A stretch of DNA of 64,000 nt from CAXXOK01 sp001604115 (lineage in GTDB: Bacteria; Bacillota; Clostridia; Christensenellales; Aristaeellaceae), in contig JAYFOV010000005.1 of the NCBI GenBank assembly GCA_034928535.1, forward strand, positions 1 through 64,000, in the 5' to 3' direction. The first letter of the stretch is position 1, and each line of letters begins with the position of its first letter. A program made the position numbers and the translations under genes. Positions 52,995-62,242 of this stretch are shown here, in pieces. Below the pieces are notes generated by a model. The model saw nothing but the letters and a program-made list of their open reading frames with translations. It searched no databases and was not told the DNA's origin.

Positions 52995-54989
52995 ATGAAC
53001 TGTGTACGTCATATTACCGATGATCTGCTTTATGTTGGCGGAAGCGACCGCCGGCTTGCCAAGTTTGAAAACCTTTTTCCCCTGCCCAACGGCGTTTCCT
53101 ACAATGCTTATCTGCTGCTGGATGAAAAAACCGTACTGCTGGACACGGTGGATCTTGCCGTGGCCGATGTTTTTTTTGAGAATCTGAAGGTGGGCTTAGC
53201 GGATCGCCCGCTTGATTACGTGATCGTGCAGCATATGGAGCCGGATCATGCAGCCACGCTGGCCCGCCTGTTGGAATATCATCCGGAGGCGACGGTAGTT
53301 TGTTCCGCCATTGCCAAGAAAATGATTGGCCAGTTCTTTGGCGACATCCCGGGGCTTACCGTCAAGGTGGTCTGTGACGGCGAAACGCTGGATGTCGGTT
53401 CCAGGCAGCTGACCTTCCTGTCTGCACCCATGGTGCATTGGCCGGAGGTCATTATGACGTACGATCCCAAGACGCGTGCACTGTTCTCAGCGGACGCCTT
53501 TGGTACTTTCGGGGCGCTCGGCGGTAACCTTTATGCCGATGAGATGGATTTTGAGCATGCATGGCTGGGGGAAGCACGGCGGTACTACGCAAACATCGTT
53601 GGCAAATATGGGCAGCAAGTGCAGGCCTTGCTCAAAAAAGCGGCGCAGTTGCCCATTGAAAAAATTCTCTCCCTGCATGGCCCGCTTTGGCGCAGAAACA
53701 TATCCTGGTACGTAGATAAGTACTTGCGCTGGAGCGCATACGAACCGGAGGAAGAGGGCGTCCTGATCGTCTATGGCTCCATCTACGGCCATACTGCCAA
53801 TGCAGCAGAAGCGCTGGCCGGGCGCCTGGCGGATCGCGGTGCGCGCGTAGCGCTGTACGATGCCTCCGTGACCGATGTCGGCGAACTGCTATCAGAAACA
53901 TTCCGTTACAGCAAGTTGGTCATTGCCTGCAGCACCTACAACGCCGGCGTATTTCCGATGATCGAAAATTATGTGTTGGATATGAAAGCGCATGCCGTTC
54001 GCAACCGCACTGTAGCCCTTCTGGAGAATGGGTCGTGGGCACCCGCGGCTGCGGGTATCATCCGCAAACATCTGGGCGAAATGAAAGATATCTCGATACT
54101 GGAACCGCAGCTCAATATCCGTTCTGCTCTGCGCCCCGAACAGGCCGCCGATCTGGACGCCATGGCAGCGCAGCTGTGGCCGGTGCAGGCGTTTGCTAGC
54201 GGCCACACCGCGCCAACACCTGCCGCAGAAGTGCCCAAAGTAGATTTGATGGCGCTGTTCAAAGTGACCTACGGCCTGTTTGTGCTCACAGCGCGGGAAA
54301 ATGACAAGGATAATGGCTGCATCATCAACACTGTCAACCAAATTACAAATATGCCCAATCGGCTTGCCATTGCGGTCAATAAACTGAACCACACGCATGA
54401 AATGATTGAGCATACCGGCCTGTGCAATGTTTGCGTGCTGTCCAAAAGCGCGGATTTCGCACTGTTTGAGCGCTTTGGGTACAAGAGCGGCAAAGATACC
54501 GACAAGTTTGCCGGCTTTGACGCGATCGCCCGCAGCGAAAATGGCTTGGCGTACCTTACCAGCGCCGCCAATGCTTACATTGCATGCAAAGTGGTCGGCT
54601 CACATGACTACGAAACGCATACCCTCTTTGTGGTTGAACTGGACGAAGCACATATCCTTTCCAATGAAGCCAGCGTAACCTACGATGACTATTTTGACCA
54701 CATCAAGCCCAAGCCCAAGGCATCTGAACAGAACATTAAGGGCTTCCGCTGCAAGATCTGCGGTTTCATTTACGAAAGCGATACCCTCCCCGCGGATTAT
54801 ATTTGCCCGCTATGTAAACATCCCGCATCTGATTTTGAGCCCATCGGCTTTGAGCCGGAAGCATCAAAAAAGTCTAAGGGCTTCCGTTGCAAGATCTGCG
54901 GTTACATTTATGAAGGCGACACGCTCCCCCCAGATTATATCTGCCCAGTATGCAAGCATCCCGCATCCGATTTTGAACCGATCCAGTAG
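52995..54989 (+). CDS. Flavodiiron protein fused to flavin reductase and two rubredoxins
   Basis: A 664-residue O2/NO reductase. Beta-lactamase-like diiron domain with HMEPDH (residues 80-85), flavodoxin domain from about 254 (YGSIYGHTANAAEAL), flavin reductase-like domain at about 415-560, then two rubredoxins in tandem (583-618 and 629-664), each with CKICG and CP(L/V)CK pairs. Fusion of the whole electron chain allows NAD(P)H-driven reduction of oxygen or nitric oxide in an anaerobe. AAGGAGGA supports ATG 52995. Confidence 0.93.
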   Translation: MNCVRHITDDLLYVGGSDRRLAKFENLFPLPNGVSYNAYLLLDEKTVLLDTVDLAVADVFFENLKVGLADRPLDYVIVQHMEPDHAATLARLLEYHPEATVVCSAIAKKMIGQFFGDIPGLTVKVVCDGETLDVGSRQLTFLSAPMVHWPEVIMTYDPKTRALFSADAFGTFGALGGNLYADEMDFEHAWLGEARRYYANIVGKYGQQVQALLKKAAQLPIEKILSLHGPLWRRNISWYVDKYLRWSAYEPEEEGVLIVYGSIYGHTANAAEALAGRLADRGARVALYDASVTDVGELLSETFRYSKLVIACSTYNAGVFPMIENYVLDMKAHAVRNRTVALLENGSWAPAAAGIIRKHLGEMKDISILEPQLNIRSALRPEQAADLDAMAAQLWPVQAFASGHTAPTPAAEVPKVDLMALFKVTYGLFVLTARENDKDNGCIINTVNQITNMPNRLAIAVNKLNHTHEMIEHTGLCNVCVLSKSADFALFERFGYKSGKDTDKFAGFDAIARSENGLAYLTSAANAYIACKVVGSHDYETHTLFVVELDEAHILSNEASVTYDDYFDHIKPKPKASEQNIKGFRCKICGFIYESDTLPADYICPLCKHPASDFEPIGFEPEASKKSKGFRCKICGYIYEGDTLPPDYICPVCKHPASDFEPIQ

Positions 54990-54992
54990 CCC

Positions 54993-55026
54993 AAAACAGG
55001 CATGGCCAACGCCATGCCTGTTTTTT
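54993..55026 (+). terminator. Terminator of the flavodiiron gene
   Basis: AAAACAGGCATGGC (54993-55006) pairs with 55011-55024, four-base loop, followed by T to 55026. Confidence 0.93.
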
Positions 55027-55120
55027 GTTGGAAAATGCGCTGTGTCCCGCACGTGAGCGAACCCCGTTGATCCTGAACGCGCTCATTCCCGAGCCACCGC
55101 CAAGGGCAACATTACTCAAT

Positions 55121-55564
55121 TTATTTCTTTGGCACAAGCCGCATTGGCGTGAAACGGATGCCATGCATCAACTGTTCTTTCGTCACCTCTTTGAAGCCAA
55201 GCCGTTTATAAACCTGAACCGCGTAAGGTGATGAATTTACCGTCATTTCAAGCCCGGCAACTTGTGCCTGCGCTTGTTCAAACAACATTTGCCCTATGCC
55301 TCTGCGCTGATAGGGCTCTTCCACAAAAAACAACGTGATATGCAGGCCATCGCTCCGGGTGGCAAGCATCCCAACCAACACATTGCCTTCAAAGGCGCCG
55401 TAGCAGGTAATGCGATCCAGAAACCCTTCTCCCGCAAGCGTATTGCGGAAGGTTTCCACGCCGTCCGGGCTGTAATCTGGCGCCTCAAAACGCATGAATA
55501 CCCGCAACGCCAAAGCCAGTGCCATACCTATTTCTGCTCGGGTGAGTAAACGCACATACACCAT
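55121..55564 (-). CDS. GNAT-family acetyltransferase
   Basis: A 147-residue GNAT with the CoA-binding motif EPYQRRGIGQMLFEQA and the late SSPYAVQVYKRLGF segment. The acceptor is unknown. It lies downstream of ppdK but is separated by a terminator. Confidence 0.88.
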   Translation of the reverse strand: MVYVRLLTRAEIGMALALALRVFMRFEAPDYSPDGVETFRNTLAGEGFLDRITCYGAFEGNVLVGMLATRSDGLHITLFFVEEPYQRRGIGQMLFEQAQAQVAGLEMTVNSSPYAVQVYKRLGFKEVTKEQLMHGIRFTPMRLVPKK

Positions 55565-55584
55565 ACCCTTGCCTCCTCGTATAG

Positions 55585-55615
55585 AAAAGCCGCCGGAGAT
55601 ACTCTCCCCGGCGGC
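55585..55615 (-). terminator. Terminator of ppdK
   Basis: GCCGCCGG (55589-55596) pairs with CCGGCGGC (55608-55615); the minus-strand product ends in TTTT. Confidence 0.75.
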
Positions 55616-55632
55616 GATGGTTATGCGAAGGG

Positions 55633-58269
55633 TTACTTCTTGTTCTTCCCCTTGATGGCGGCATGCGCGGCAGCCAAACGGGCAATCGGCACACGGAAAG
55701 GCGAGCAGCTCACGTAGTTCAGCCCAACCTTGTGGCAGAACTCGATGGTGGAGGGATCGCCGCCGTGCTCACCGCAGATGCCCAGCTTGATGTCAGGGCG
55801 GGTTTCCTTGCCCAGCTTCACAGCCAGCTTGATCAGCTTGCCAACGCCATCTTGATCCAGCTTGGCGAAGGGATCGCTCTCGAAGATCTTGGCGGAATAG
55901 TAGCTGTCCAGGAACTTGCCGGCATCATCACGGCTGAAGCCGAAGGTCATCTGGGTCAGATCGTTGGTGCCAAAGCTGAAGAAATCTGCTTCCTTAGCAA
56001 TTTCATCCGCCGTGACAGCAGCGCGCGGGATCTCGATCATGGTGCCCACGTGATAGCTCAGCGTGGTGCCTTGCTCAGCAAAGACCTTCTCGGCCGTTTC
56101 CACAACGATCTTCTTTACGTAGTTGAGCTCCTTGATATCGCACACCAAGGGAATCATGATTTCCGGCACGATATCATAGCCCTTTTCCTTCTTGACCGCG
56201 ATAGCCGCCTGAATGACCGCGCGGGTCTGCATCCGGGCGATCTCGGGGAAGGTCACAGCCAGACGGCAGCCACGATGACCCATCATGGGGTTGAACTCGT
56301 GCAGCGCGTCGATCTTCTTGATGATCTTCTCGCTGGTCGTGTTCAGCTCTTTAGCCAGAGCGGCAATCTCGTCAGCCATATTCTTTTGCGGCAGGAACTC
56401 ATGCAGCGGCGGGTCAAGATAGCGGATGGTCATGGGACGGCCTTCCAGCGCCTTGTACATTTCCTCAAAGTCACCCTGCTGCATGGGCAAAATCTTCGCC
56501 AAGGCAGCTTCGCGCTGCTCCACGGTGTCAGCGAGGATCATCTCGCGCACCGCTGCAATGCGGTCGGCTTCAAAGAACATATGCTCTGTGCGGCACAGAC
56601 CGATGCCCTCGGCACCGTAAGCCACAGCCTGCTTCGTATCGCGGGGCGTATCGGCGTTGGTGCGCACTTTCAAGGTGCGCGCCTTGTCCGCCCACACCAT
56701 CAGGCGCTCGAAGTCGCCGGAAACCGTGGCTTCCACAGTGGCCAGCTTCTCGCCGTAGATGTTGCCGGTGGAGCCGTCGATGGAGATATCGTCACCCTGA
56801 TGGTACACTTTATCGCCCACGGTCATGGTTTTGCTGTCTTCATCGATATGCAGCTCGCCGCAACCGACAACGGCTGCGCGACCCATGCCGCGCGCCACAA
56901 CGGCTGCATGGCTGGTCATGCCGCCACGAGCCGTCAGGATGCCCTTGGACAGATCCATGCCTTCGATATCCTCCGGCGTGGTCTCCTCACGCACCAGCAC
57001 CACGGCAATGCCTGCACGGCCGGCATCGGCGGCCTCAGCAGCGGTAAAGTACACCTTGCCGGTGGCAGCGCCCGGGGAAGCGGGCAGGCCCTTGGCAATG
57101 GGTGTCGCGCTCTTGAGGCTCTTGGGGTCAAAGTTGGGGTGCAGCAAGGTGTCCAGCTGCTTGGGATCCACCTTCAGCACAGCCTCGTCCGTGGTCAGCA
57201 TGCCTTCGTCCACCAGATCCACTGCGATTTTCAGCGCAGCACCGGCGGTGCGTTTGCCGTTACGGGTCTGCAGCATGTACAGCTTGCCATGCTCGATGGT
57301 AAACTCCATATCCTGCATGTCACGGTAATGCTTTTCCAGCGACTGGGCGATGCGGTTGAACTCGTTATACACTTCGGGCATGGTCTCTTCCAGCTGAGAG
57401 ATCGGCTGGGGGGTGCGGATGCCGGCCACAACGTCCTCGCCCTGGGCATTCATGAGGAACTCGCCGTAGAGCTTCTTTTCACCGGTGGAGGGGTTGCGCG
57501 TGAAGGCCACGCCGGTTCCGCTGTCATTGCCCATGTTGCCGAACACCATGCTCTGCACGTTCACAGCGGTGCCCCAGCTGCCGGGGATGTCGTTCATGCG
57601 GCGGTAGTAAATCGCGCGGGGGTTGTCCCAGCTGCGGAACACAGCCTTGATGGACTCCAGCAGCTGCACTTTGGGATCCTGCGGGAACTCTTCGCCCTTC
57701 TCGCGCAGGTAGATGGCCTTGTACTTGGCCACGACTTCCTTGAGATCCTCAGCCGTCAGGTCAGTATCAAACTTCGCGCCCTTGGCCTTCTTAACTTCGT
57801 CCAGCGCGCCTTCAAAGAGCTTCTTCTCGATCTCCATTACCACGTCGGAGAACATTTGAATGAAGCGGCGATAGCTGTCATAAGCAAAGCGCTCATTGCC
57901 AGTCTGCTTGACCAGGCCCAACACAGCCACATCATTAAGGCCGAGGTTGAGGATGGTATCCATCATACCGGGCATGGAAGCGCGCGCGCCGGAGCGCACA
58001 GACACCAGGAACGGGTTTTCCAGGTCGCCGAATTTCTTGCCGCAGATGGCTTCCGTGTCCGCCAGCGCTTTGTCGATCTGCGCGAGAATATCATCGCCGA
58101 TCACTTGGTTGTCCGCATAGTAACGGGTGCAGGCTTCCGTAGAAACGGTAAAGCCCTGGGGCACCGGCAGCCCGATATTGGTCATCTCGGCAAGGTTAGC
58201 ACCTTTGCCGCCCAACAGCTCGCGCATGTCGGCATTGCCTTCTTTGAAAAGGTATACATACTTAGTCAT
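55633..58269 (-). CDS. ppdK: Pyruvate, phosphate dikinase
   Basis: An 878-residue PPDK, interconverting pyruvate, ATP and phosphate with PEP, AMP and pyrophosphate. N-terminal ATP-grasp (LLGGKGANLAEMTNIGLPVP), swivelling His domain (ARGGMTSHAAVVARGMG), and the C-terminal PEP barrel (GTNDLTQMTFGFSRDD). GAAGG seven bases before ATG 58269; the longer frame to 58308 has no site. Key to glycolysis and gluconeogenesis in many Clostridia. Confidence 0.97.
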   Translation of the reverse strand: MTKYVYLFKEGNADMRELLGGKGANLAEMTNIGLPVPQGFTVSTEACTRYYADNQVIGDDILAQIDKALADTEAICGKKFGDLENPFLVSVRSGARASMPGMMDTILNLGLNDVAVLGLVKQTGNERFAYDSYRRFIQMFSDVVMEIEKKLFEGALDEVKKAKGAKFDTDLTAEDLKEVVAKYKAIYLREKGEEFPQDPKVQLLESIKAVFRSWDNPRAIYYRRMNDIPGSWGTAVNVQSMVFGNMGNDSGTGVAFTRNPSTGEKKLYGEFLMNAQGEDVVAGIRTPQPISQLEETMPEVYNEFNRIAQSLEKHYRDMQDMEFTIEHGKLYMLQTRNGKRTAGAALKIAVDLVDEGMLTTDEAVLKVDPKQLDTLLHPNFDPKSLKSATPIAKGLPASPGAATGKVYFTAAEAADAGRAGIAVVLVREETTPEDIEGMDLSKGILTARGGMTSHAAVVARGMGRAAVVGCGELHIDEDSKTMTVGDKVYHQGDDISIDGSTGNIYGEKLATVEATVSGDFERLMVWADKARTLKVRTNADTPRDTKQAVAYGAEGIGLCRTEHMFFEADRIAAVREMILADTVEQREAALAKILPMQQGDFEEMYKALEGRPMTIRYLDPPLHEFLPQKNMADEIAALAKELNTTSEKIIKKIDALHEFNPMMGHRGCRLAVTFPEIARMQTRAVIQAAIAVKKEKGYDIVPEIMIPLVCDIKELNYVKKIVVETAEKVFAEQGTTLSYHVGTMIEIPRAAVTADEIAKEADFFSFGTNDLTQMTFGFSRDDAGKFLDSYYSAKIFESDPFAKLDQDGVGKLIKLAVKLGKETRPDIKLGICGEHGGDPSTIEFCHKVGLNYVSCSPFRVPIARLAAAHAAIKGKNKK

Positions 58270-58346
58270 GAGTTTGCCTTCCCCCTCATTGGTATTAAGG
58301 ACAGTCACAGGTTATGCTGTTCCGATCCTGCATAGCATCCTTTAGA

Positions 58347-58375
58347 TTATACATGGGTTTCCTATATTTCGCAAG
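58347..58375 (-). promoter_or_regulatory. Promoter of ppdK
   Basis: Minus strand TTGCGA (58370-58375), 17 bases, TATAAT (58347-58352), 78 bases before the start. Confidence 0.8.
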
Positions 58376-58526
58376 ATGCGAAGGCACTTTTCTTAACCAT
58401 CCTTGGGCGAAATCTGCCCGCATGCAGGGCAAAGCCTGGCTTGCCTGCACTTCTCAGGCTATGCGGCGCTGTCTCCAGCCGCCCTACGGATCTTCCATAT
58501 CCTGGGCGTACATGCTCCGCCTTGCC
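58376..58526. other. Spacer between the ppdK and lgt promoters
   Basis: The 324-base gap between ppdK and lgt holds only the two divergent promoters; nothing else was recognised in this spacer. Confidence 0.5.
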
Positions 58527-58555
58527 TTGACATGCCCATGGGGGGTGGTTATAAT
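58527..58555 (+). promoter_or_regulatory. Consensus promoter of lgt
   Basis: TTGACA (58527-58532), 17 bases, TATAAT (58550-58555), 38 bases before the start codon. Confidence 0.9.
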
Positions 58556-58593
58556 CGAGGGTAGCTAAGCAAGGCGAGGCAGGAGGCGGGCGG

Positions 58594-59688
58594 ATGGCCA
58601 TCCCCTACAGCCGGTATCTGGTCGGCAATTTATTATGGTATAGTGTGCTCATGGTCGTCGGCATCCTGACTGCCTACCTTTTAGGCGCTCGGGAGGAACG
58701 CCGCGTCGGCCTGCCCAAGGATGCCATGCTGGACATGGTGCTAATTGCCGTTCCCTGCGGCATCATCGGGGCGCGGCTGTACTACGTACTTATGAGTCTG
58801 GATCAGTTTGCAGCGCACCCGCTTTCCATTTTGTATATTTGGGAGGGCGGCATTGCCATATATGGTGCGTTGATCGGCGGAGCCATCGGCGTGTATCTGC
58901 ATTGCCGTGTCAAAAAGCGCAATTTCATGGCTCTGCTGGACATATCCGCGCCTGGTCTTGCGTTGGCTCAGGCCATCGTCCGCTGGGGCAATTACTTCAA
59001 CCGCGAAGCATATGGTCCCGTGATCCAGAATACCGCGTGGCAGTTTTTTCCGGTTGGTGTGATCATTGGCGAGGGCGCGGCGCAAACATGGCACGTGGCA
59101 ACGTTCTTTTATGAATCGGTATGGAATCTTGCAACGTTTGGCGTCCTCTGGTTTGCGCGCAAGCGGATGAAGCGCACTGGCGATGCTTTTTTGTGGTACT
59201 TGGTGCTCTACGGGAGTGGGCGTTTTTTGGTGGAGCAACTCCGGGAGGACAGCCTTTACCTCTTTGGGTTCCGCGCCAGCCAATATCTGAGCCTTGTTCT
59301 GTGCGGCTTTGTGGCGGTTGTGTTTTTGATTCGGCTGTTTCGTCAACAGACGGGGATACCCTTTGCCGCCTCCTTCACAGCAACGCTGGTGCCGCTGCTT
59401 CGTGTAATCCTGCCCAGCAACGCAGCGGGCGCTGTTACGCTATTGTTGCTGGCGGCCACGGCGATCACGTTGCATGGCTTGTCCGGCAAGCAATCACGGC
59501 TAGCCCTTTTGTGGCTGTTGGCGGATTTGGCTCTTTACCTTGCGCTCCTGTTGACAGGTCTTGGCTGGCTTTGGCACTCGCCCTATTTTCTCTATGCGGG
59601 GCTTTCCATCCCGGTGTGCCTTGCATTCCCCTACGCACGCCTGCGCGGGAAGTCAGCCCTGGATATTTCAAAGCCACAGGAGGGATGA
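58594..59688 (+). CDS. lgt: Prolipoprotein diacylglyceryl transferase with extra C-terminal membrane part
   Basis: A 364-residue Lgt, which adds diacylglycerol to lipobox cysteines. The core shows GIIGARLYYVL, the GGIAIYGALIGG segment and RWGNYFNREAYG. Usual Lgt is 260-300 residues; after about residue 255 this one has roughly three further hydrophobic stretches (TLLLLAATAITLHG and others) not needed for the known fold. GGAGGCGGG precedes the ATG. Its substrates include the GH18 and binding lipoproteins of this window. Confidence 0.93.
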   Translation: MAIPYSRYLVGNLLWYSVLMVVGILTAYLLGAREERRVGLPKDAMLDMVLIAVPCGIIGARLYYVLMSLDQFAAHPLSILYIWEGGIAIYGALIGGAIGVYLHCRVKKRNFMALLDISAPGLALAQAIVRWGNYFNREAYGPVIQNTAWQFFPVGVIIGEGAAQTWHVATFFYESVWNLATFGVLWFARKRMKRTGDAFLWYLVLYGSGRFLVEQLREDSLYLFGFRASQYLSLVLCGFVAVVFLIRLFRQQTGIPFAASFTATLVPLLRVILPSNAAGAVTLLLLAATAITLHGLSGKQSRLALLWLLADLALYLALLLTGLGWLWHSPYFLYAGLSIPVCLAFPYARLRGKSALDISKPQEG

Positions 59689-59689
59689 T

Positions 59690-60880
59690 ATGCCCATTGG
59701 GAACCGCAAGAATCTGATTTATGGCCTGGCGCTGCCGCTGGTCGGCCGCCGTTGCCGCTGGCACACGGCCACGCTGCATGGCGATACCGCGACGGATGCC
59801 ACCGCCGCCGTCACACGTGTGCTTAAACGCAGCAATGCCGTGGGCGCTTGCGTGCAGCGCATGAAGCAAGGCGCATTGGCCGAGTGCTATACCGCCGGCA
59901 ATGCACGCCTAAAACCTGATGTGCCGGTAACGCCAGACACCTATTTCCGAACAGCCTCCATAGCCAAAATGGCGCTTTCCCTTTTGGTGATGCGCATGCA
60001 AACCCTTGGCATGCTGGATGTACAGGATGATATTTCCGATTTGTGGGGCGAGCCGATCCGCAACCCCAAGCATCCTGATACGCCCATCCCACTGGGATCC
60101 CTGCTCAGCCACACATCCGGCATCGCGGACAGTCCCCTGTATTATAGCGCTTACGAAAAACCTGTTGCAGTGGATTTGATTTTGCGCAACTCCGCCACAT
60201 TTACCTATACCAAACCATATGAACGTTTTCGCTACAGCAATTTTGCAGCCGGCTTGATTGGCAGCTTGCTGGAGCGGCGTTTTAACCGGTCTTTGGAAGC
60301 TTTGGCACAGATGTATGTTTTTGCGCCCCTGAACGTGCAGGCCACGTTCGCCCTTTCGACCTTGAGCGGCGCATCCATCGCCGATGCATACCGTGTGCTG
60401 CCTGTCACAAAAGCCGCTGCCTTTGATGCGGTTGCTCGGTTTCAAAGTGCCTCCCCCATCGATTTGCCTGACCCGGCCAGCCATTATCTACTGGCCTCCG
60501 GCAGTCTGTACATTACGGCGCCCGGATTGATGCGCCTGTGCATGCCATTGGTGCATGAAGGTATGGCATCTGGCGAGCAATTTTTGGACGCGCGCTCAGT
60601 TACGCTGATGCGTACTCCCACCGCTGCCTGGCCGGAGCCCCAAGTGCACATGCGCCATGGTATGGGGTTGCTGGAAGTGGATGATACTGCGATTTACCCC
60701 GCCCGCCTGAACGGGCATCAGGGATTTGCCTATGGCGCAGTCAACGGCGTGTTCTTTGATGATGCAGGCAATGGCTTTGCTTCGCTGAACAGCGGCGCAA
60801 GCGAAAAACGTATCGGCCATCTGAGCTGCCTAAACCGGGATCTGATACGCGTTTTGCTGCCGGGTGATGCCCATGCATGA
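59690..60880 (+). CDS. Serine hydrolase, beta-lactamase-like fold (class C/PBP family)
   Basis: A 396-residue penicillin-binding-like hydrolase with catalytic SxxK in TASIAKM and the second motif YSN in FRYSNFAAG. No signal peptide is seen, so it may be cytosolic or use an atypical anchor. The true substrate may be a peptide or ester and not a beta-lactam. AGGAGGG supports ATG 59690, one base after the lgt stop, so it is coupled to lgt. Confidence 0.85.
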   Translation: MPIGNRKNLIYGLALPLVGRRCRWHTATLHGDTATDATAAVTRVLKRSNAVGACVQRMKQGALAECYTAGNARLKPDVPVTPDTYFRTASIAKMALSLLVMRMQTLGMLDVQDDISDLWGEPIRNPKHPDTPIPLGSLLSHTSGIADSPLYYSAYEKPVAVDLILRNSATFTYTKPYERFRYSNFAAGLIGSLLERRFNRSLEALAQMYVFAPLNVQATFALSTLSGASIADAYRVLPVTKAAAFDAVARFQSASPIDLPDPASHYLLASGSLYITAPGLMRLCMPLVHEGMASGEQFLDARSVTLMRTPTAAWPEPQVHMRHGMGLLEVDDTAIYPARLNGHQGFAYGAVNGVFFDDAGNGFASLNSGASEKRIGHLSCLNRDLIRVLLPGDAHA

Positions 60881-61544
60881 CGTGGTCACGGACATCACAG
60901 CGCTTCGCCGTGGCGTGCGCGTGACGGTCAACGGGAGCAACGTTTTTCACCTCAGCCATGCGGAGTTGCGTGACCTCCCCCTGGCGGTTGGGGAATCTTT
61001 TGATTGGGCCGACTATCAACAGCGCCTGTTGCTCCGGCAATACCCCGAAGCGCTCAACCGCGCCGTCGGCTTGCTGGCCACTCGTTCCCGCAGCACAGCA
61101 GAGCTGACCCGCCGGCTGACGGAAAATGGCTATTTGCCTGATACCATCGAGATGGTGCTTTATAAACTTGAAAAAGAACAGCTGACCGATGATGCCGCAT
61201 TTGCCAGGGCTTGGGTGGAAAACCGTGCTGCCCGAGGCATGGGTAAAATGCGCCTGAAGCAAGAGTTGCGCATGAAGGGCGTTAGCGAAACCCAGGCCGA
61301 GGAAGCGCTGGCCGCTGTGGATGAAGATACGCAGGCCGCGCAAGCCACCGCGTTGGCTGCCAAACTGTGCCGGCGCCACCGCTCTGCACCTGTCCCTGAA
61401 AGGCGGCGCAAGGTGATCATGGCTATGCAGCGCCGTGGCTACCGTTACAGCGAAGCAGCTGCTGCCTTGGAAACAGCTATGACGGACTGTGATGCAGAAT
61501 TGCCAGCTGAAGATGAGGATGATTGGCCGAATGATGATGGCTAA
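60873..61544 (+). CDS. recX: RecX-family regulator of RecA
   Basis: About 223 residues. Three-helix RecX repeats are visible (AVGLLATRSRSTAELTRRL, then DDAAFARAWVENRAARGMGK). RecX limits RecA filament growth. The start overlaps the upstream hydrolase end by eight bases; ATG 60873, GTG 60864 and ATG 60867 are all possible, and spacing from GGGTG favours 60873. The acidic tail (EDEDDWPNDD) is unusual. Confidence 0.85.
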   Translation: MHDVVTDITALRRGVRVTVNGSNVFHLSHAELRDLPLAVGESFDWADYQQRLLLRQYPEALNRAVGLLATRSRSTAELTRRLTENGYLPDTIEMVLYKLEKEQLTDDAAFARAWVENRAARGMGKMRLKQELRMKGVSETQAEEALAAVDEDTQAAQATALAAKLCRRHRSAPVPERRRKVIMAMQRRGYRYSEAAAALETAMTDCDAELPAEDEDDWPNDDG

Positions 61545-61640
61545 GCAGGGCTGATGCTCCATCACGTATGCGCAGGGATGACCGCTAGGCTGTCGGCACA
61601 CCTCGTCTGACATACCTGGCGGTGCGCTCCCAGAATTACC

Positions 61641-61687
61641 AAAGCCCCTTCCACGGCTGCGCCAGGCGCGGCAACGGAAGGGGCTTT
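61641..61687. terminator. Terminator after recX
   Basis: AAAGCCCCTTCC (61641-61652) pairs with 61676-61687, and the interior GCTGCGCC/GGCGCGGC also pairs, giving one long stem with small bulges. The neighbouring genes converge, so it may serve both. Confidence 0.75.
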
Positions 61688-61811
61688 GCGCTTGCACGCC
61701 GTATCGTAATTAACGGCTGGCACATGCTACGAAGCCGATCGCTTTATTGGGTTGGTTTGAAGTTGGCATGTTCAGTCTCACCACAGGGGTTTGCCTTCGC
61801 CGCACGCGTCG

Positions 61812-62210
61812 TCAGGCGTCAAGACAACCAACGCAGATGTGCCGTTGCGCAGTGTCTGGGCTAGTCATGGAGCAATTTACTTCGATCCCCTGTTTCTGGA
61901 GGTACTCAGAACCCCAATCATACATGACATAGAGGATCGGACGGATGCTCTTGCCAAACTCCGTCAAGGCATATTCCACCTTTGGGGGCACAACCGGATA
62001 CACTGTGCGGGAAATGAGATTGTTTTCCTCCAACTCCCGCAGTTGCTGGGTGAGCATCTTGGGTGTGGCCTGCGCAATGAGCCTGCGCAACTCGCCAAAG
62101 CGCAGCGTATGGTCCGTCAGATGCCACAGGATGAGTGCCTTGTACTTGCCGCCAATGAGCGCAAGGGTGGCATCCACAGGGCAATGATAGGTTTGGGCGT
62201 TGTTTTGCAT
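61812..62210 (-). CDS. HxlR-family transcriptional regulator
   Basis: A 132-residue HxlR winged-helix protein: LALIGGKYKALILWHL, RFGELRRLI and ISRTVYPVVPPKVEYALTEF are the family motifs. Cysteines near the N-terminus (Cys10) and C-terminus may sense redox or aldehydes. GGAGG precedes the ATG. No obvious target gene is next to it; the neighbouring hydrolase fragment is broken. Confidence 0.92.
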   Translation of the reverse strand: MQNNAQTYHCPVDATLALIGGKYKALILWHLTDHTLRFGELRRLIAQATPKMLTQQLRELEENNLISRTVYPVVPPKVEYALTEFGKSIRPILYVMYDWGSEYLQKQGIEVNCSMTSPDTAQRHICVGCLDA

Positions 62211-62242
62211 CGTTCAGCCTCCGCTATGGTATCGATTCGGTA

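Noticed and set aside
55663..58335. An 890-codon plus-strand open frame opposite ppdK
   Set aside because: It mirrors the ppdK frame exactly, has no ribosome binding site and a composition expected from codon bias in GC-rich DNA; it is a shadow frame.
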